This document shows positions 17,120 to 28,807 of a stretch of DNA of 64,000 nucleotides, piece after piece. Source of the stretch: Burkholderia cepacia (GTDB lineage Bacteria; Pseudomonadota; Gammaproteobacteria; Burkholderiales; Burkholderiaceae). The notes below the pieces were generated by a model. That model was given only the letters and a program-made list of their open reading frames with translations. It was not told where the DNA came from and made no database searches. Within the stretch, counting starts at the first letter, position 1. Each line of letters starts with the position of its first letter. Both the position numbers and the translations under genes were made by a program. The stretch spans positions 1,302,001 to 1,366,000 of the forward strand of contig NZ_CP073638.1 of NCBI RefSeq assembly GCF_029962485.1, in the 5' to 3' direction.

Positions 17120-19360
17120 TCACGGTTTCCAGCGATACATCAGCACTTTGCCGCGCGCGTCTTCCTCGACGAACACGAGGTATTCGCCGTTCTCGCGCCG
17201 GAACGCGCTGATGCCGAACGGCACGTCGACCCAGCCGGATGCCTTGCCGACCTCGGCGCCCGGGCTCATCACGCCCACTTCCTTGCCGGTGTCCTTGTCG
17301 TACACGTGGATCTTGCCGACCGGTTCCACGGTGAAGATGTAGCGGCCCTCGACCGTGATCCCGATCAGGTCGAAGATCGGCTTCGCATCGAGCTTCCACG
17401 GCAGCGCCACCTGGTAGCGCACGACCGGCGAGCCTGTCGACCACTTGTCGAAGCGGATCAGCACGCGTCCCACTTCCTTGTTGATGCCCGGCTGCGGCGG
17501 TGCGTCGGCCGTGTAGCCGGTCACGTACAGCGTGTCGGTCTGCGGCTCGTAGATCGCGCGGCGCAGCTGCGTGAACGGCTGCGGCATCGGGTAGGTCGTG
17601 ACCTTGTCGTACGAGTAGATCGGGTTGCCGGCCTTGTCGACGCCGCCGTACTGGAAGCGGTGGATGCCGCGCACGTCGCTCGTGCGCCAGATGTCGCCCT
17701 TCGTGTCGACCCACCAGCCCCAGCCGCCCGCCTTCGCCTTGCCGGTCGTGTTGATCTCGGCCTCGTCGGCATCGATCCGGCCGTTGCCGTTCGCGTCGCG
17801 CCACAGCCAGTCGCCGCCCGGCGGCTTGTTCGGCACCTTGTCGACCGGCCGCGCGCGGCCCGCGATCAGGCCCGACGGAATCGCGACCTCGCCGTCGCGC
17901 TTCGCGTCGAAGCGGTAGATCTTCAGGTGATCGGCGTACATGTCGGTCAGGTACAGGAACGTGCGGCCGTCCAGGCGACGCGCGATCGGCATGCCCGGCC
18001 ACTGGTCGGTATGGAACACCGGGTCGTCCGGATACTTGAAGCGGTTCGACAGGAAGCCGACGTATTTCCAGTCCTGGCCCGGCGGCTTCGACAGGTCGAG
18101 CTCGAAGCGCTTGTTGCCCGTGTACACGCTGTTCGGCCGCGCGGGGTCGAGCCACGCGCCGTCGACGAACAGCAGCCCCTGCACCTGCCAGCGCGGCTTG
18201 CCGTCCGGCGTGTAGCTTTCGAGCACCGCGCCGAGCCCGGCGCCGATCGTGTCGTGGCGCGGCCCGATGCCGTTCATCGACACATAGATGTTGCCCGCGC
18301 GGTCGACGCCGACGCCCGTCAGCCCGTTGAAGCGCTGCGGCCCCGGCCGCCCCGGCACGGGGCCCGCGAAGATGCCGCCGCGCTCGCCGAAGGTGCCCGA
18401 CTGCGCATAGCCCTTGCCGCCTTTCGAGAAAATCAGGATCTGCTGGCGCGGCCCGTTGTCCGCGACGAGCACGCGCCCTTTCGCGTCGACCGCCACATCC
18501 ACCGCGTCGGTGCCTTCCGGCAGCGCGGGCGCGTCGTCGAGCTTGCGGCCGTCGGCACGCACGTGCACGAGATGCGCGGGCCCGCTCAGCGTATCGGTCA
18601 GCAGCCACAGTGTGCCGTCACCCGCGAGCGCGATGCGGCCCGGCTCGTGCGCACTCCACGTTCCCTTCTGTTGCATCGTCTCGGCGTCGTAGACATCCAC
18701 GACGTCGCGCGACGGATTCGTCGCGAACAGCGTCTTGTCGTCGGCCGCGAGGCCGCCCACTTCCGCCTTCGCCTCGCCCACTTCCGAGCGCGCGGGGGCC
18801 GCCACCTCGTTCATCATCATGAAGCTCGCGGCCATCCGCGCGCGGCCGGCATCGGCGCGCCCGCCCGGTGCGACCTGCGGCGACGCGCGAAACGGCGCGG
18901 GCTGCTTCATGTCGCCGATCGTGCGCCGCGAGATGCCGAACCACTGCTTGCCCTTGTCCGGCCAGATGCCGGGCGACTGCAGGTGACCGCGCTCGTTGCC
19001 GACGCCGATCGCCACATACGCGTACTTGCTGTTCACGGCGATCGCGTTGCCGCCGAGATTGCCCCAACCGTGCGTGCCGCCGGCGAAACCGAGCATCTTC
19101 CCGTCCTGGTAGACGCTCGCCTCAGCCCCGCTCTCGTCCCACGGCGCATTCGTATACACCTTGCCTTCAGGCGTCACCGCAATCGCGCGGATGTCGATCT
19201 GCGTCCAGCTGCCGTCTCCATAGCCGAACGTGTTGCCGATCCACGACGTCGTCGCGGGCAACACCGTTTCGGCCGGCGCGGCGCTCGTCAGCAGCGCCGC
19301 GCTTACCGTCATGCCTACCAGAATCAGACGTCGCAATGCGCTTCTCCAGACTTGATGCAA
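17120..19360 (-). CDS. bceP: Exported beta-propeller-like protein with an EF-hand-like loop, cepacian cluster
   Basis: A 746-residue protein with an N-terminal signal peptide (basic start, then LILVGMTVSAALLTSAAPAE). The mature part is made of NHL/SMP-30-like repeats such as GLTGVGVDRAGNIYVSMNG, DAVDVAVDAKGRVLVADNG and GGLAADDKTLFATNPSRD, which predict a beta-propeller. Around residue 520-533 it contains DANGNGRIDADE, which fits the calcium-binding EF-hand loop spacing (D1, N3, N5, D9, E12). No catalytic motif is evident. As first gene of the bceP-Q-R operon and exported, it might act on or bind the polymer outside the inner membrane, but the function is unknown. The symbol is taken from gene order and is less certain than its neighbours. 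Confidence 0.8.
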   Translation of the reverse strand: MHQVWRSALRRLILVGMTVSAALLTSAAPAETVLPATTSWIGNTFGYGDGSWTQIDIRAIAVTPEGKVYTNAPWDESGAEASVYQDGKMLGFAGGTHGWGNLGGNAIAVNSKYAYVAIGVGNERGHLQSPGIWPDKGKQWFGISRRTIGDMKQPAPFRASPQVAPGGRADAGRARMAASFMMMNEVAAPARSEVGEAKAEVGGLAADDKTLFATNPSRDVVDVYDAETMQQKGTWSAHEPGRIALAGDGTLWLLTDTLSGPAHLVHVRADGRKLDDAPALPEGTDAVDVAVDAKGRVLVADNGPRQQILIFSKGGKGYAQSGTFGERGGIFAGPVPGRPGPQRFNGLTGVGVDRAGNIYVSMNGIGPRHDTIGAGLGAVLESYTPDGKPRWQVQGLLFVDGAWLDPARPNSVYTGNKRFELDLSKPPGQDWKYVGFLSNRFKYPDDPVFHTDQWPGMPIARRLDGRTFLYLTDMYADHLKIYRFDAKRDGEVAIPSGLIAGRARPVDKVPNKPPGGDWLWRDANGNGRIDADEAEINTTGKAKAGGWGWWVDTKGDIWRTSDVRGIHRFQYGGVDKAGNPIYSYDKVTTYPMPQPFTQLRRAIYEPQTDTLYVTGYTADAPPQPGINKEVGRVLIRFDKWSTGSPVVRYQVALPWKLDAKPIFDLIGITVEGRYIFTVEPVGKIHVYDKDTGKEVGVMSPGAEVGKASGWVDVPFGISAFRRENGEYLVFVEEDARGKVLMYRWKP

Positions 19361-19804
19361 CAGCGACCGGCATCGCCGCGGACTGCCGCCGGCACGCCCT
19401 GTCGCTTAATGGGTTTCAAACGTCGCGATGCAGGTTACAAGCAAAAATAATCACAAGAAATTTGGAAATATTTGGGGATGTTTCTGCCTGAAATATCGAA
19501 CCGGAACAGGCAGAAAATCGCATCGGGAAACGGCAATAACGACCGCCTTTCGCCCGCCATCGCGTAGAAAATGCCGCTCCGCACCGCCTGTCAGGGCTGT
19601 CCGGGCACCAACCTTTCATCTCGCGACCGGAATAATCGGCATTTGAATGTTTTCCGTCAGATAAATGACGCGCGTTTTTTTGCCGATTTCTTTTCCCTAG
19701 AATCGATTTCGACTCGATATTTCATTTAAAGGCATGCATTACGTTCACGCATCGGATGTGCGACACGCCGCGGCCCCCGCCGCGCGTCGCAAAGGAGCGG
19801 CGCG
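19361..19804. promoter_or_regulatory. Divergent control region between the bceP-Q-R and bceO-N-M operons
   Basis: 444 bases, noticeably AT-richer than the flanking genes, with no supported gene. The divergent promoters of both exopolysaccharide operons must lie here. It contains the long inverted repeat at 19481-19516, and an AT-rich tract at 19660-19730 upstream of bceO. I could not pick a convincing -35/-10 pair. Confidence 0.6.
19481..19516. promoter_or_regulatory. Perfect 10-bp inverted repeat, candidate operator or hairpin
   Basis: Arms TTTCTGCCTG (19481-19490) and CAGGCAGAAA (19507-19516) are exact reverse complements separated by 16 bases. The arm length and the position between two divergent operons favour a dimeric regulator site. 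The centre-to-centre distance of about 26 bp would place the arms on nearly the same helix face. Confidence 0.55.
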
Positions 19805-22894
<3,090 letters not shown>

Positions 22895-22933
22895 CGTCGC
22901 ACCGGCCACGCCGCGCGACTTCATCGACACGAA

Positions 22934-22972
22934 AAAGAAGGGCCGTTCGCGCAAGCGAACGGCCCTTCTTCC
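22934..22972. terminator. Bidirectional terminator between bceM and metZ
   Basis: A perfect stem GAAGGGCCGTTCGC / GCGAACGGCCCTTC with a GCAA tetraloop, with A-run on the left and T-rich on the right. It lies between the two convergent genes and can serve both. Confidence 0.93.
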
Positions 22973-23016
22973 ATCTTCACGTCAAATCACGTCACGACAT
23001 GCGTGACATGCCGCGC

Positions 23017-24207
23017 TCAGCCTTCCAGCCCGCGCGCGAGGTCCTTGCGCAGGTCGCCCGCATCCTCCAGGCCGACCGACAAGCGGATCAGCCCTTCGGT
23101 GATCCCTGCTGCCGCGCGCGCTTCCGGCGTGATGCGGCCGTGCGTGGTGGTCGCCGGATGCGTAATGGTCGTACGCGTGTCGCCGAGGTTGCCGGTGATC
23201 GAGATCAGCGTCGTGTTGTCGATCACGCGCCATGCATTCGCGCGCTGCTGTTCGGGCGTGTCGCCCTTCAGCTCGAACGACAGGATCGCCCCGCCCGCCT
23301 TCTGCTGACGCTTCGCGAGTTCGTGCTGCGGGTGCGATTCGAGCCCCGGATGAAACACGCGCGCGACGGCCGGATGCGAATCGAGCCAGCGCGCGATCTC
23401 CAGCGCGTTCGCCGATTGCTTTTCGACGCGCAGCGACAGCGTCTCCATTCCCTTCAGCAGCACCCATGCGTTGAACGCCGACAGCGTCGGGCCCGCGCTG
23501 CGCACGAACGGGAACACCTTGCCCATGATGAATTCCTTCGAGCCGACCAGCGCGCCGCCGAGCACGCGGCCCTGGCCGTCGAGGAATTTCGTCGCCGAGT
23601 GCATCACGACATCCGCGCCGAGCTTCAGCGGCTGCTGCAGCACCGGGCTGCAGAAACAGTTGTCGACGACGAACAGCGCGTTCGCGGCCTTCGCGATCTT
23701 GCCGATCGCCTCGATGTCGGCGAGTTCGGTCAGCGGGTTCGACGGCGTCTCGAGGAAGAACATCTTCGTTTCCGGCCGCACGGCTTCCTGCCATGCGTTC
23801 AGGTCGGTCGGGTCGACGAAGGTCGTCGTGATCCCGAACTTGCTGAAGATCTGCGAGAACATCCCGAGCGTCGAGCCGAACAGGCTGCGCGAGCTGACGA
23901 GGTGGTCGCCGGCCTGCAGCGCGGACATCACGACCGACATGATCGCGGCCATCCCCGACGCCGTCGCGATGCATGCCTCGCCGCCCTCGAGCGCCGCGAG
24001 ACGCTCCTGGAACATGGTGACGGTCGGGTTCGTGAAGCGCGAATAGGTGAAGTAGTCTTCCGAATTCGCGAAGCGCTCGGCCGCGTCGGCCGCGCTCTGG
24101 AAGCAGAAGCTCGACGTGAGGAACAGCGCTTCCGAGTGTTCGTTGAAGTCGCTGCGCAGCGTGCCTGCGCGCACGGCAAGCGTGTCGAAGTTGAGGGAGT
24201 CGTCCAT
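23017..24207 (-). CDS. metZ: O-succinylhomoserine sulfhydrylase
   Basis: A 396-residue PLP enzyme of the Cys/Met metabolism family, forming homocysteine from an O-acylated homoserine and sulfide. Visible: SGMAAIMSVVMSALQAGDH, the PLP-lysine motif MHSATKFLDGQGR (about residue 206), SAGPTLSAFNAWVLLKGMETLSLR and the C-terminal RLSVGLEDAGDLRKDL. ATG 24207 gives the usual N-terminus (MDDSLNFDTLAVRAGTLRS). The upstream leader holds a SAM-II-like aptamer plus terminator, so expression is probably repressed by S-adenosylmethionine. MetB or MetY specificities are close relatives; MetZ is the best fit by length and motifs. Confidence 0.92.
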   Translation of the reverse strand: MDDSLNFDTLAVRAGTLRSDFNEHSEALFLTSSFCFQSAADAAERFANSEDYFTYSRFTNPTVTMFQERLAALEGGEACIATASGMAAIMSVVMSALQAGDHLVSSRSLFGSTLGMFSQIFSKFGITTTFVDPTDLNAWQEAVRPETKMFFLETPSNPLTELADIEAIGKIAKAANALFVVDNCFCSPVLQQPLKLGADVVMHSATKFLDGQGRVLGGALVGSKEFIMGKVFPFVRSAGPTLSAFNAWVLLKGMETLSLRVEKQSANALEIARWLDSHPAVARVFHPGLESHPQHELAKRQQKAGGAILSFELKGDTPEQQRANAWRVIDNTTLISITGNLGDTRTTITHPATTTHGRITPEARAAAGITEGLIRLSVGLEDAGDLRKDLARGLEG

Positions 24208-24264
24208 GTTCCGTTTTCCGTATCCGATGGCCACGCGCGACGCGCAGGCCAGATCAAAACCAGG

Positions 24265-24309
24265 CCAAAAAAACAAAAAGCCCGCTATGCGTCTGCATCA
24301 GCGGGCTTA
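24265..24309 (-). terminator. Rho-independent terminator in the metZ leader
   Basis: On the minus strand AGCCCGCT pairs with AGCGGGCT, with an inner ATGC/GCAT extension, followed by TTTTTGTTTTTTT. It lies between the SAM-II-like aptamer and the metZ start (58 bases away), so it can act as the expression platform. It may also end purF transcription. Confidence 0.85.
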
Positions 24310-24353
24310 GGTGCGGTACGACAGCGATCGACTCGGGCCGGTTGCCACCGGCC

Positions 24354-24417
24354 TTCGCTTTAGCTGTTTTGGGAAGTCGCCCCGCGTCCGCAAGCTGATA
24401 TCAAATCGACGCAAGGC
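24354..24417 (-). ncRNA. SAM-II-type riboswitch aptamer upstream of metZ
   Basis: On the minus strand a P1 stem GCGTC (24412-24408) / GACGC (24388-24384) encloses a loop with GATTTG and GCTTGC, and about 20 bases later comes GCTAAAG (near 24362-24356). The set GAUUUG ... GCUUGC ... GCUAAAG with a P1 stem between is the conserved core of SAM-II (SAM-alpha, metA-type) aptamers, in the right order and near-right spacing. AGCU in the loop can pair with AGCU of the 3' segment as the pseudoknot. A strong GGCCGG/CCGGCC hairpin (24335-24353) and a terminator follow. A covariance-model search was not possible here. Confidence 0.75.
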
Positions 24418-24455
24418 CACATCCTATCACGCCTCGCCGGAAGCGTGCGCCGGTG

Positions 24456-25988
24456 TCACTCGACCGACAGCTGCAGGTTCATCTGCGAACGCTCGGTGTC
24501 GCCGGCCGTATCGCGATCGGCCTGCGACGCCGGCGCGAGACGCGCGCGCTCGATCGTATCGAGATACTCGGGCGTCACGTCACCGGTGATGTAGTTGCCG
24601 TCGAAACACGATGCCTCGAAACCTTCGAGCTTCGGATTGATGTCACGCACCGCGCGGCGCAGGTCGTCGACGTCCTGGTAGATCAGGTGGTCGGCGCCGA
24701 TCATCTTCGCGACTTCTTCGTCGGTGCGGCCGTGTGCGACGAGCTCGCCGCGCGTCGGCATGTCGATACCGTACACGTTCGGGAACTTCACGGGCGGCGC
24801 CGCCGACGCGAAGATCACCGACTTCGCGCCCGCATCGCGCGCCATCTGCACGATTTCATGCGAGGTCGTGCCGCGCACGATCGAGTCGTCGACGATCAGC
24901 ACGTTCTTGTCCTTGAACTCGATGCTCATCGCATTGAGCTTCTGGCGCACCGACTTCTTGCGCACGGCCTGCCCCGGCATGATGAACGTACGGCCGACGT
25001 AGCGGTTCTTGAAGAAGCCCTCGCGATACTCAACACCGAGCTTCGCGGCGACCTGCATCGCGGCCGGGCGCGACGAATCGGGAATCGGCATCACGACGTC
25101 GATCGGCACGTTCGGCAGTTCGCGCTTGATCTTCTCGGCGAGATAGTCGCCCATGCGCAGGCGCACGTTGTAGACCGGCACGCCGTCGAGGCACGAATCC
25201 GGACGCGCGAGGTACACGTATTCGAACATGCACGGATTCAGCGTCGGCTGCTCCGCGCACTGCTGGCTGTGGAAGTTGCCGGCCGGATCGATGAAGATCG
25301 CTTCACCCGGCTGCACGTCGCGCACGAATTCGAAACCGATGCCTTCGACGGCCACCGACTCCGACGCGACCATCCACTCGGTGCCGTGTTCCGTTTCGAG
25401 CTTGCCGATGCACAGCGGGCGGATGCCGAACGGATCGCGGAACGCGAGCAGGCCGTAGCCGGCGATCAGCGACACGATCGCATACGAACCTTGCAGGCGG
25501 CGATGCACGCCGGAGACCGCCTTGAACACCGAGGCCGGGTCGAGCTCGAGGCCCGTGGTCGACAGTTGCAGCTCGTGCGCAAACACGTTGAGCAGCACTT
25601 CGCTGTCGGAATTGGTGTTGATGTGCCGGCGATCGATCCGGAACATCTCGTCCTTCAGTTGCTGCCAGTTCGTCAGGTTGCCGTTGTGTGCAAGGATGAT
25701 CCCGAACGGCGCGTTCACGTAGAACGGTTGCGCTTCGGCCTCGCTCGACGCCGAACCGGCCGTCGGGTAACGCACCTGGCCGATGCCGTAGGTGCCGGGC
25801 AGGCTGCGCATGTTGCGCGTGCGGAACACGTCGCGCACCATGCCGTTCGCCTTGTACATGTGGAAATTGCTGCCGTCCACCGTCGCGATGCCCGCCGCGT
25901 CCTGACCGCGATGCTGCAGGAGCAGCAGGCTGTCATAGATCAGCTGATTGACCGGGGATTGGGAGATAACGCCTACGATGCCGCACAT
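24456..25988 (-). CDS. purF: Amidophosphoribosyltransferase
   Basis: A 510-residue first enzyme of purine synthesis, transferring glutamine amide nitrogen to PRPP. The nucleophile Cys2 (MCGIVGV) directly follows the start Met, so there is no propeptide. The glutaminase part has LLLLQHRGQDAAGI and LAHNGNLTN; the phosphoribosyl part has VLIVDDSIVRGTTS, the PRPP loop. Cysteines seen in B. subtilis-type 4Fe-4S PurF are not arranged the same way, which fits the E. coli type. It is the last gene of the long minus-strand run, 51 bases after cvpA, as in many proteobacteria. The C-terminal tail is long and polar. Confidence 0.96.
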   Translation of the reverse strand: MCGIVGVISQSPVNQLIYDSLLLLQHRGQDAAGIATVDGSNFHMYKANGMVRDVFRTRNMRSLPGTYGIGQVRYPTAGSASSEAEAQPFYVNAPFGIILAHNGNLTNWQQLKDEMFRIDRRHINTNSDSEVLLNVFAHELQLSTTGLELDPASVFKAVSGVHRRLQGSYAIVSLIAGYGLLAFRDPFGIRPLCIGKLETEHGTEWMVASESVAVEGIGFEFVRDVQPGEAIFIDPAGNFHSQQCAEQPTLNPCMFEYVYLARPDSCLDGVPVYNVRLRMGDYLAEKIKRELPNVPIDVVMPIPDSSRPAAMQVAAKLGVEYREGFFKNRYVGRTFIMPGQAVRKKSVRQKLNAMSIEFKDKNVLIVDDSIVRGTTSHEIVQMARDAGAKSVIFASAAPPVKFPNVYGIDMPTRGELVAHGRTDEEVAKMIGADHLIYQDVDDLRRAVRDINPKLEGFEASCFDGNYITGDVTPEYLDTIERARLAPASQADRDTAGDTERSQMNLQLSVE

Positions 25989-26039
25989 GGCATGTCCTTC
26001 AGAATGACAAAATCGGTTCCGTCCTGCCCGGCCGCGTCG

Positions 26040-26534
26040 TCACACGCGTACGTACTGGGCCATGCCGTCGGGCAGGAGCTGCTTCAGCTCGTGCACGCCC
26101 TGTTCGGCGAAAGGACGCAATAGCGCATTGCGCCAGAAATCCTGTTTGGGCAGTTCGGTCAGCCCGGCCGCCGCGACCAGCAGCACCACCAGCACACAGC
26201 CGCGGACGAGCCCGAACATCATGCCCAGCGAGCGGTCGACGCCGCCCAGGCCACTCGCCTGCGCGATCCGCGACAGCAGCGCGTTGGCGACACCGGCGAC
26301 CAGCACGACGCCGATCACGAGCAGCGCGAAGGCGATCACCCATTGCGTCAGCGCGCCGCCCGGCCAGTTCGCCGGAATGTACGGCACGACCAGCCCGACG
26401 TAGCGGCCCGCGATCACGATCGCCGCAATCCAGCCGATCAGCCCGAATATCTCCGACACGAAGCCGCGCCACGCACCGCGCAGCGCCGACAACACGATCA
26501 CCGCCAATACAGCGTAGTCGAAAGCCGTCAGCAT
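26040..26534 (-). CDS. cvpA: CvpA family inner-membrane protein
   Basis: A 164-residue protein with four hydrophobic segments, beginning MLTAFDYAVLAVIVLSALRGAWRGFVSEIFGLIGW, diagnostic of CvpA. In E. coli CvpA is needed for colicin V production and contributes to envelope stress tolerance; its biochemical role is not settled. It lies directly upstream of purF, the same pairing as in E. coli, and begins only 6 bases after the SPOR-protein gene stop. Confidence 0.92.
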   Translation of the reverse strand: MLTAFDYAVLAVIVLSALRGAWRGFVSEIFGLIGWIAAIVIAGRYVGLVVPYIPANWPGGALTQWVIAFALLVIGVVLVAGVANALLSRIAQASGLGGVDRSLGMMFGLVRGCVLVVLLVAAAGLTELPKQDFWRNALLRPFAEQGVHELKQLLPDGMAQYVRV

Positions 26535-26540
26535 CGTGCG

Positions 26541-27368
26541 TTATTGCGTCAGACCGGCTTCGCGCACCTTCGCGATCGCGGCGGAGGCCGCCGAGCGATC
26601 CGCGAACGGGCCCGCACGCAACAGTGTAGCCGTGCTGCCATCCGACTGCTTGCGATGCTCGACATATGCGGGCACGCCCGCCGATTTCAACTTGGTGGCC
26701 CACGAACGGGCCGTCGCGTCGTCCTTGAACGAACCGAGCTGCACCGCGAAGCGCGCACCGGCCGGCGATGCCGGCGACGATGCGTCACCGCTGTCCGGGC
26801 TCGCGGCGTCGGCATTCGCGACGGTCGCGGGCGCAGGCTTCGGCGCAGCCGGTTTCGTCACGGGGGCGGCCGGCTTCGGCGGCGTCACGCTCGCCGTGGC
26901 CGTCGTATCGGGTTTCGCGGCCGGCTTGGGTGCGGGCGCCGGCACCGGCGCCGGTGCGGCCACAACGGCCGTGTCGGAGGCCGGCGGTTCGTCATGCGCG
27001 ACGCCCGCCTGCACGTCGGACGCATCGTCATCACGCGGCGCGACCGCCTGGTGCGCGGGCCGGTTCGGGATGTCGATCGCGATATCGTCCGTGACAGGCT
27101 TCGGGTGCGAATCGAGCACCATCGGCAGCACGATCACGGCTGCCACAACGAGCGCGATCGCACCGACGAGGCGACGGCGTGCGCGTTGCTTTTCTGGAAG
27201 GGTCGGATCGAGGAGCAGCGCGTCCGATTCCGGACGCTCGGTGCGGCGCGAGCGGCGCTCGACGCGTTCAGTGGTGCGCTCCGTGCGCACGTTCCGGGAG
27301 GTCCCGGTGCGACCGCCGCGCCGCGGGGGCGCGTCGTCGTCTTTTTTGCCGAAGGAGAAAATTCCCAT
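26541..27368 (-). CDS. dedD: SPOR-domain cell-division protein (DedD-like)
   Basis: A 275-residue protein with a basic cytoplasmic N-terminus, one membrane segment (RRRLVGAIALVVAAVIVLPMVL, about residues 64-85), a long Pro/Ala-rich linker, and a C-terminal SPOR domain (ARFAVQLGSFKDDATARSWATKLKSAG onward, about 205-275). SPOR domains bind denuded septal peptidoglycan, so the protein probably goes to the division septum. Position between folC and cvpA-purF matches E. coli dedD. The linker varies a lot between species, so only the ends are informative. Confidence 0.87.
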   Translation of the reverse strand: MGIFSFGKKDDDAPPRRGGRTGTSRNVRTERTTERVERRSRRTERPESDALLLDPTLPEKQRARRRLVGAIALVVAAVIVLPMVLDSHPKPVTDDIAIDIPNRPAHQAVAPRDDDASDVQAGVAHDEPPASDTAVVAAPAPVPAPAPKPAAKPDTTATASVTPPKPAAPVTKPAAPKPAPATVANADAASPDSGDASSPASPAGARFAVQLGSFKDDATARSWATKLKSAGVPAYVEHRKQSDGSTATLLRAGPFADRSAASAAIAKVREAGLTQ

Positions 27369-27397
27369 GAATGGCTGAGTCCGAAACTGCCCGTCAG

Positions 27398-28708
27398 TCA
27401 GTGTTGCTGCGATTTACGGTAGGCCAGCACGCCGGCAACCGTATGGAAACTGCCGAAAACCACGATTCTATCATTCTCGGATGCTCTTTTTAGTGCATCG
27501 CGAAACGCTTCTGCAGGCGACGCGTAGCGCGTCACGCTGGAATCGGGCCCCTCCTCCACGCCAGCCTTGCGCAGCGCGGCTTCGAGCTGCTCCGCGGAGG
27601 CCGCGCGCGGCAGCGGCAGGTCGGTCACGCACCAGTGGTCGATCTCGCCTTTCAGGTGCTGCAGCACGCCATCGATGTCCTTGTCGTGCATCGCGCCGAA
27701 CACCGCATACGTGTACGGGAAAAAGCCCATGTTGCCGAGGTTCTGCTCGAGCACGGCCGATGCATGCGGGTTGTGCGCGACGTCGAGCACGATCGCCGGC
27801 TTGCCGGGCAGCACCTGGAAACGCCCCGGCAGCTCGACGTTGGCGAGCCCGAGCCGGATGTCCTGCGCGGACACCGGCAGCACCGGGCGCAGCGCCTCGA
27901 GCGCGGCGAGCGCGGCCGATGCATTGATCAGCTGATTCGCACCGCGCAGCGCCGGATACGCGAGTGCCGGATAGCGCTTCTCGCGGCCGAGGTAGCTCCA
28001 CTGCTGGCGCTCCGAGCCTGCCTGCGCTTCGTAGCGGAAATCGCGGCCGACGAGCCACAGGTCGGCGCCGATCGCTTCTGCGTGGTCGATCAGCGTTTGC
28101 GGCACGGCCGGATCGCCGCAGATCGCCGGCGTGCCCGCGCGGAAGATCCCGGCCTTCTCGAACGCGATCTTCTCGCGCGTGTCGCCGAGATATTCGGTGT
28201 GGTCGATGTCGATGCTCGTGACGATCGCGCAATCGGTATCGATGATGTTGACCGCGTCGAGCCGGCCGCCGAGGCCGACTTCGAGGATCACCGCGTCGAG
28301 CCCGCGCGACGCGAACAGGTGCAGGATCGCGAGCGTCGTGAATTCGAAATACGTGAGCGACACGGGCTCGGGCAGCGACGTGCGCGCGGCTTCGACGGCC
28401 TCGAAGTGCGGCAGCAGCTCAGCGTCGGTGACGTTCTGCCCGTTCACGCGTGCGCGCTCGTTGAATTCGAGCAGGTGCGGCGACGTATGGCAGCCGACCT
28501 TGTAGCCCGCGCGCACGAGGATCGTCTCGAGGAACGCGCAGGTCGAGCCCTTGCCGTTCGTACCGCCGACCGTGATGACGGGGCAGGCGAATTCGAGCTG
28601 CAGCGCCGCCTTGACCTGCCCGATACGGGTCAGGCCCATGTCGATGCCGACCGGGTGCGCGCGTTCGAGATGCGAAAGCCACGCGTCGAGAGTGGGAAAA
28701 GTGCTCAT
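27398..28708 (-). CDS. folC: Bifunctional dihydrofolate synthase / folylpolyglutamate synthase
   Basis: A 436-residue Mur-ligase-family enzyme adding glutamate to dihydropteroate and folates in the cytoplasm. The ATP-binding loop VGGTNGKGSTCAFLE lies near residues 42-56; other motifs are SPHLLEFNERARVNG, AIVTSIDIDHTEYLGDTREKIAFEKAGI and LDVAHNPHA. Length fits bacterial FolC (about 420-440). The gene follows accD after a 99-base gap that contains a terminator-like hairpin, and is followed after 29 bases by the SPOR gene. Confidence 0.95.
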   Translation of the reverse strand: MSTFPTLDAWLSHLERAHPVGIDMGLTRIGQVKAALQLEFACPVITVGGTNGKGSTCAFLETILVRAGYKVGCHTSPHLLEFNERARVNGQNVTDAELLPHFEAVEAARTSLPEPVSLTYFEFTTLAILHLFASRGLDAVILEVGLGGRLDAVNIIDTDCAIVTSIDIDHTEYLGDTREKIAFEKAGIFRAGTPAICGDPAVPQTLIDHAEAIGADLWLVGRDFRYEAQAGSERQQWSYLGREKRYPALAYPALRGANQLINASAALAALEALRPVLPVSAQDIRLGLANVELPGRFQVLPGKPAIVLDVAHNPHASAVLEQNLGNMGFFPYTYAVFGAMHDKDIDGVLQHLKGEIDHWCVTDLPLPRAASAEQLEAALRKAGVEEGPDSSVTRYASPAEAFRDALKRASENDRIVVFGSFHTVAGVLAYRKSQQH

Positions 28709-28742
28709 CGGATCAAATCTGGATCGGTACCGCCACTACGCC

Positions 28743-28786
28743 AAAAAACGAAGCGCGCCGCCTGACGCTGAAGCCAGGCGACGCGC
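28743..28786 (-). terminator. Terminator-like hairpin between accD and folC
   Basis: On the minus strand GCGCGTCGCCTG and CAGGCGGCGCGC form a 12-pair stem with one mismatch around a 10-base loop, followed by TTCGTTTTTT. It would reduce or stop read-through from accD into folC, so the downstream genes may need a promoter of their own. Confidence 0.75.
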
Positions 28787-28807
28787 AGAGTTCACACCTT
28801 GCGCCGG

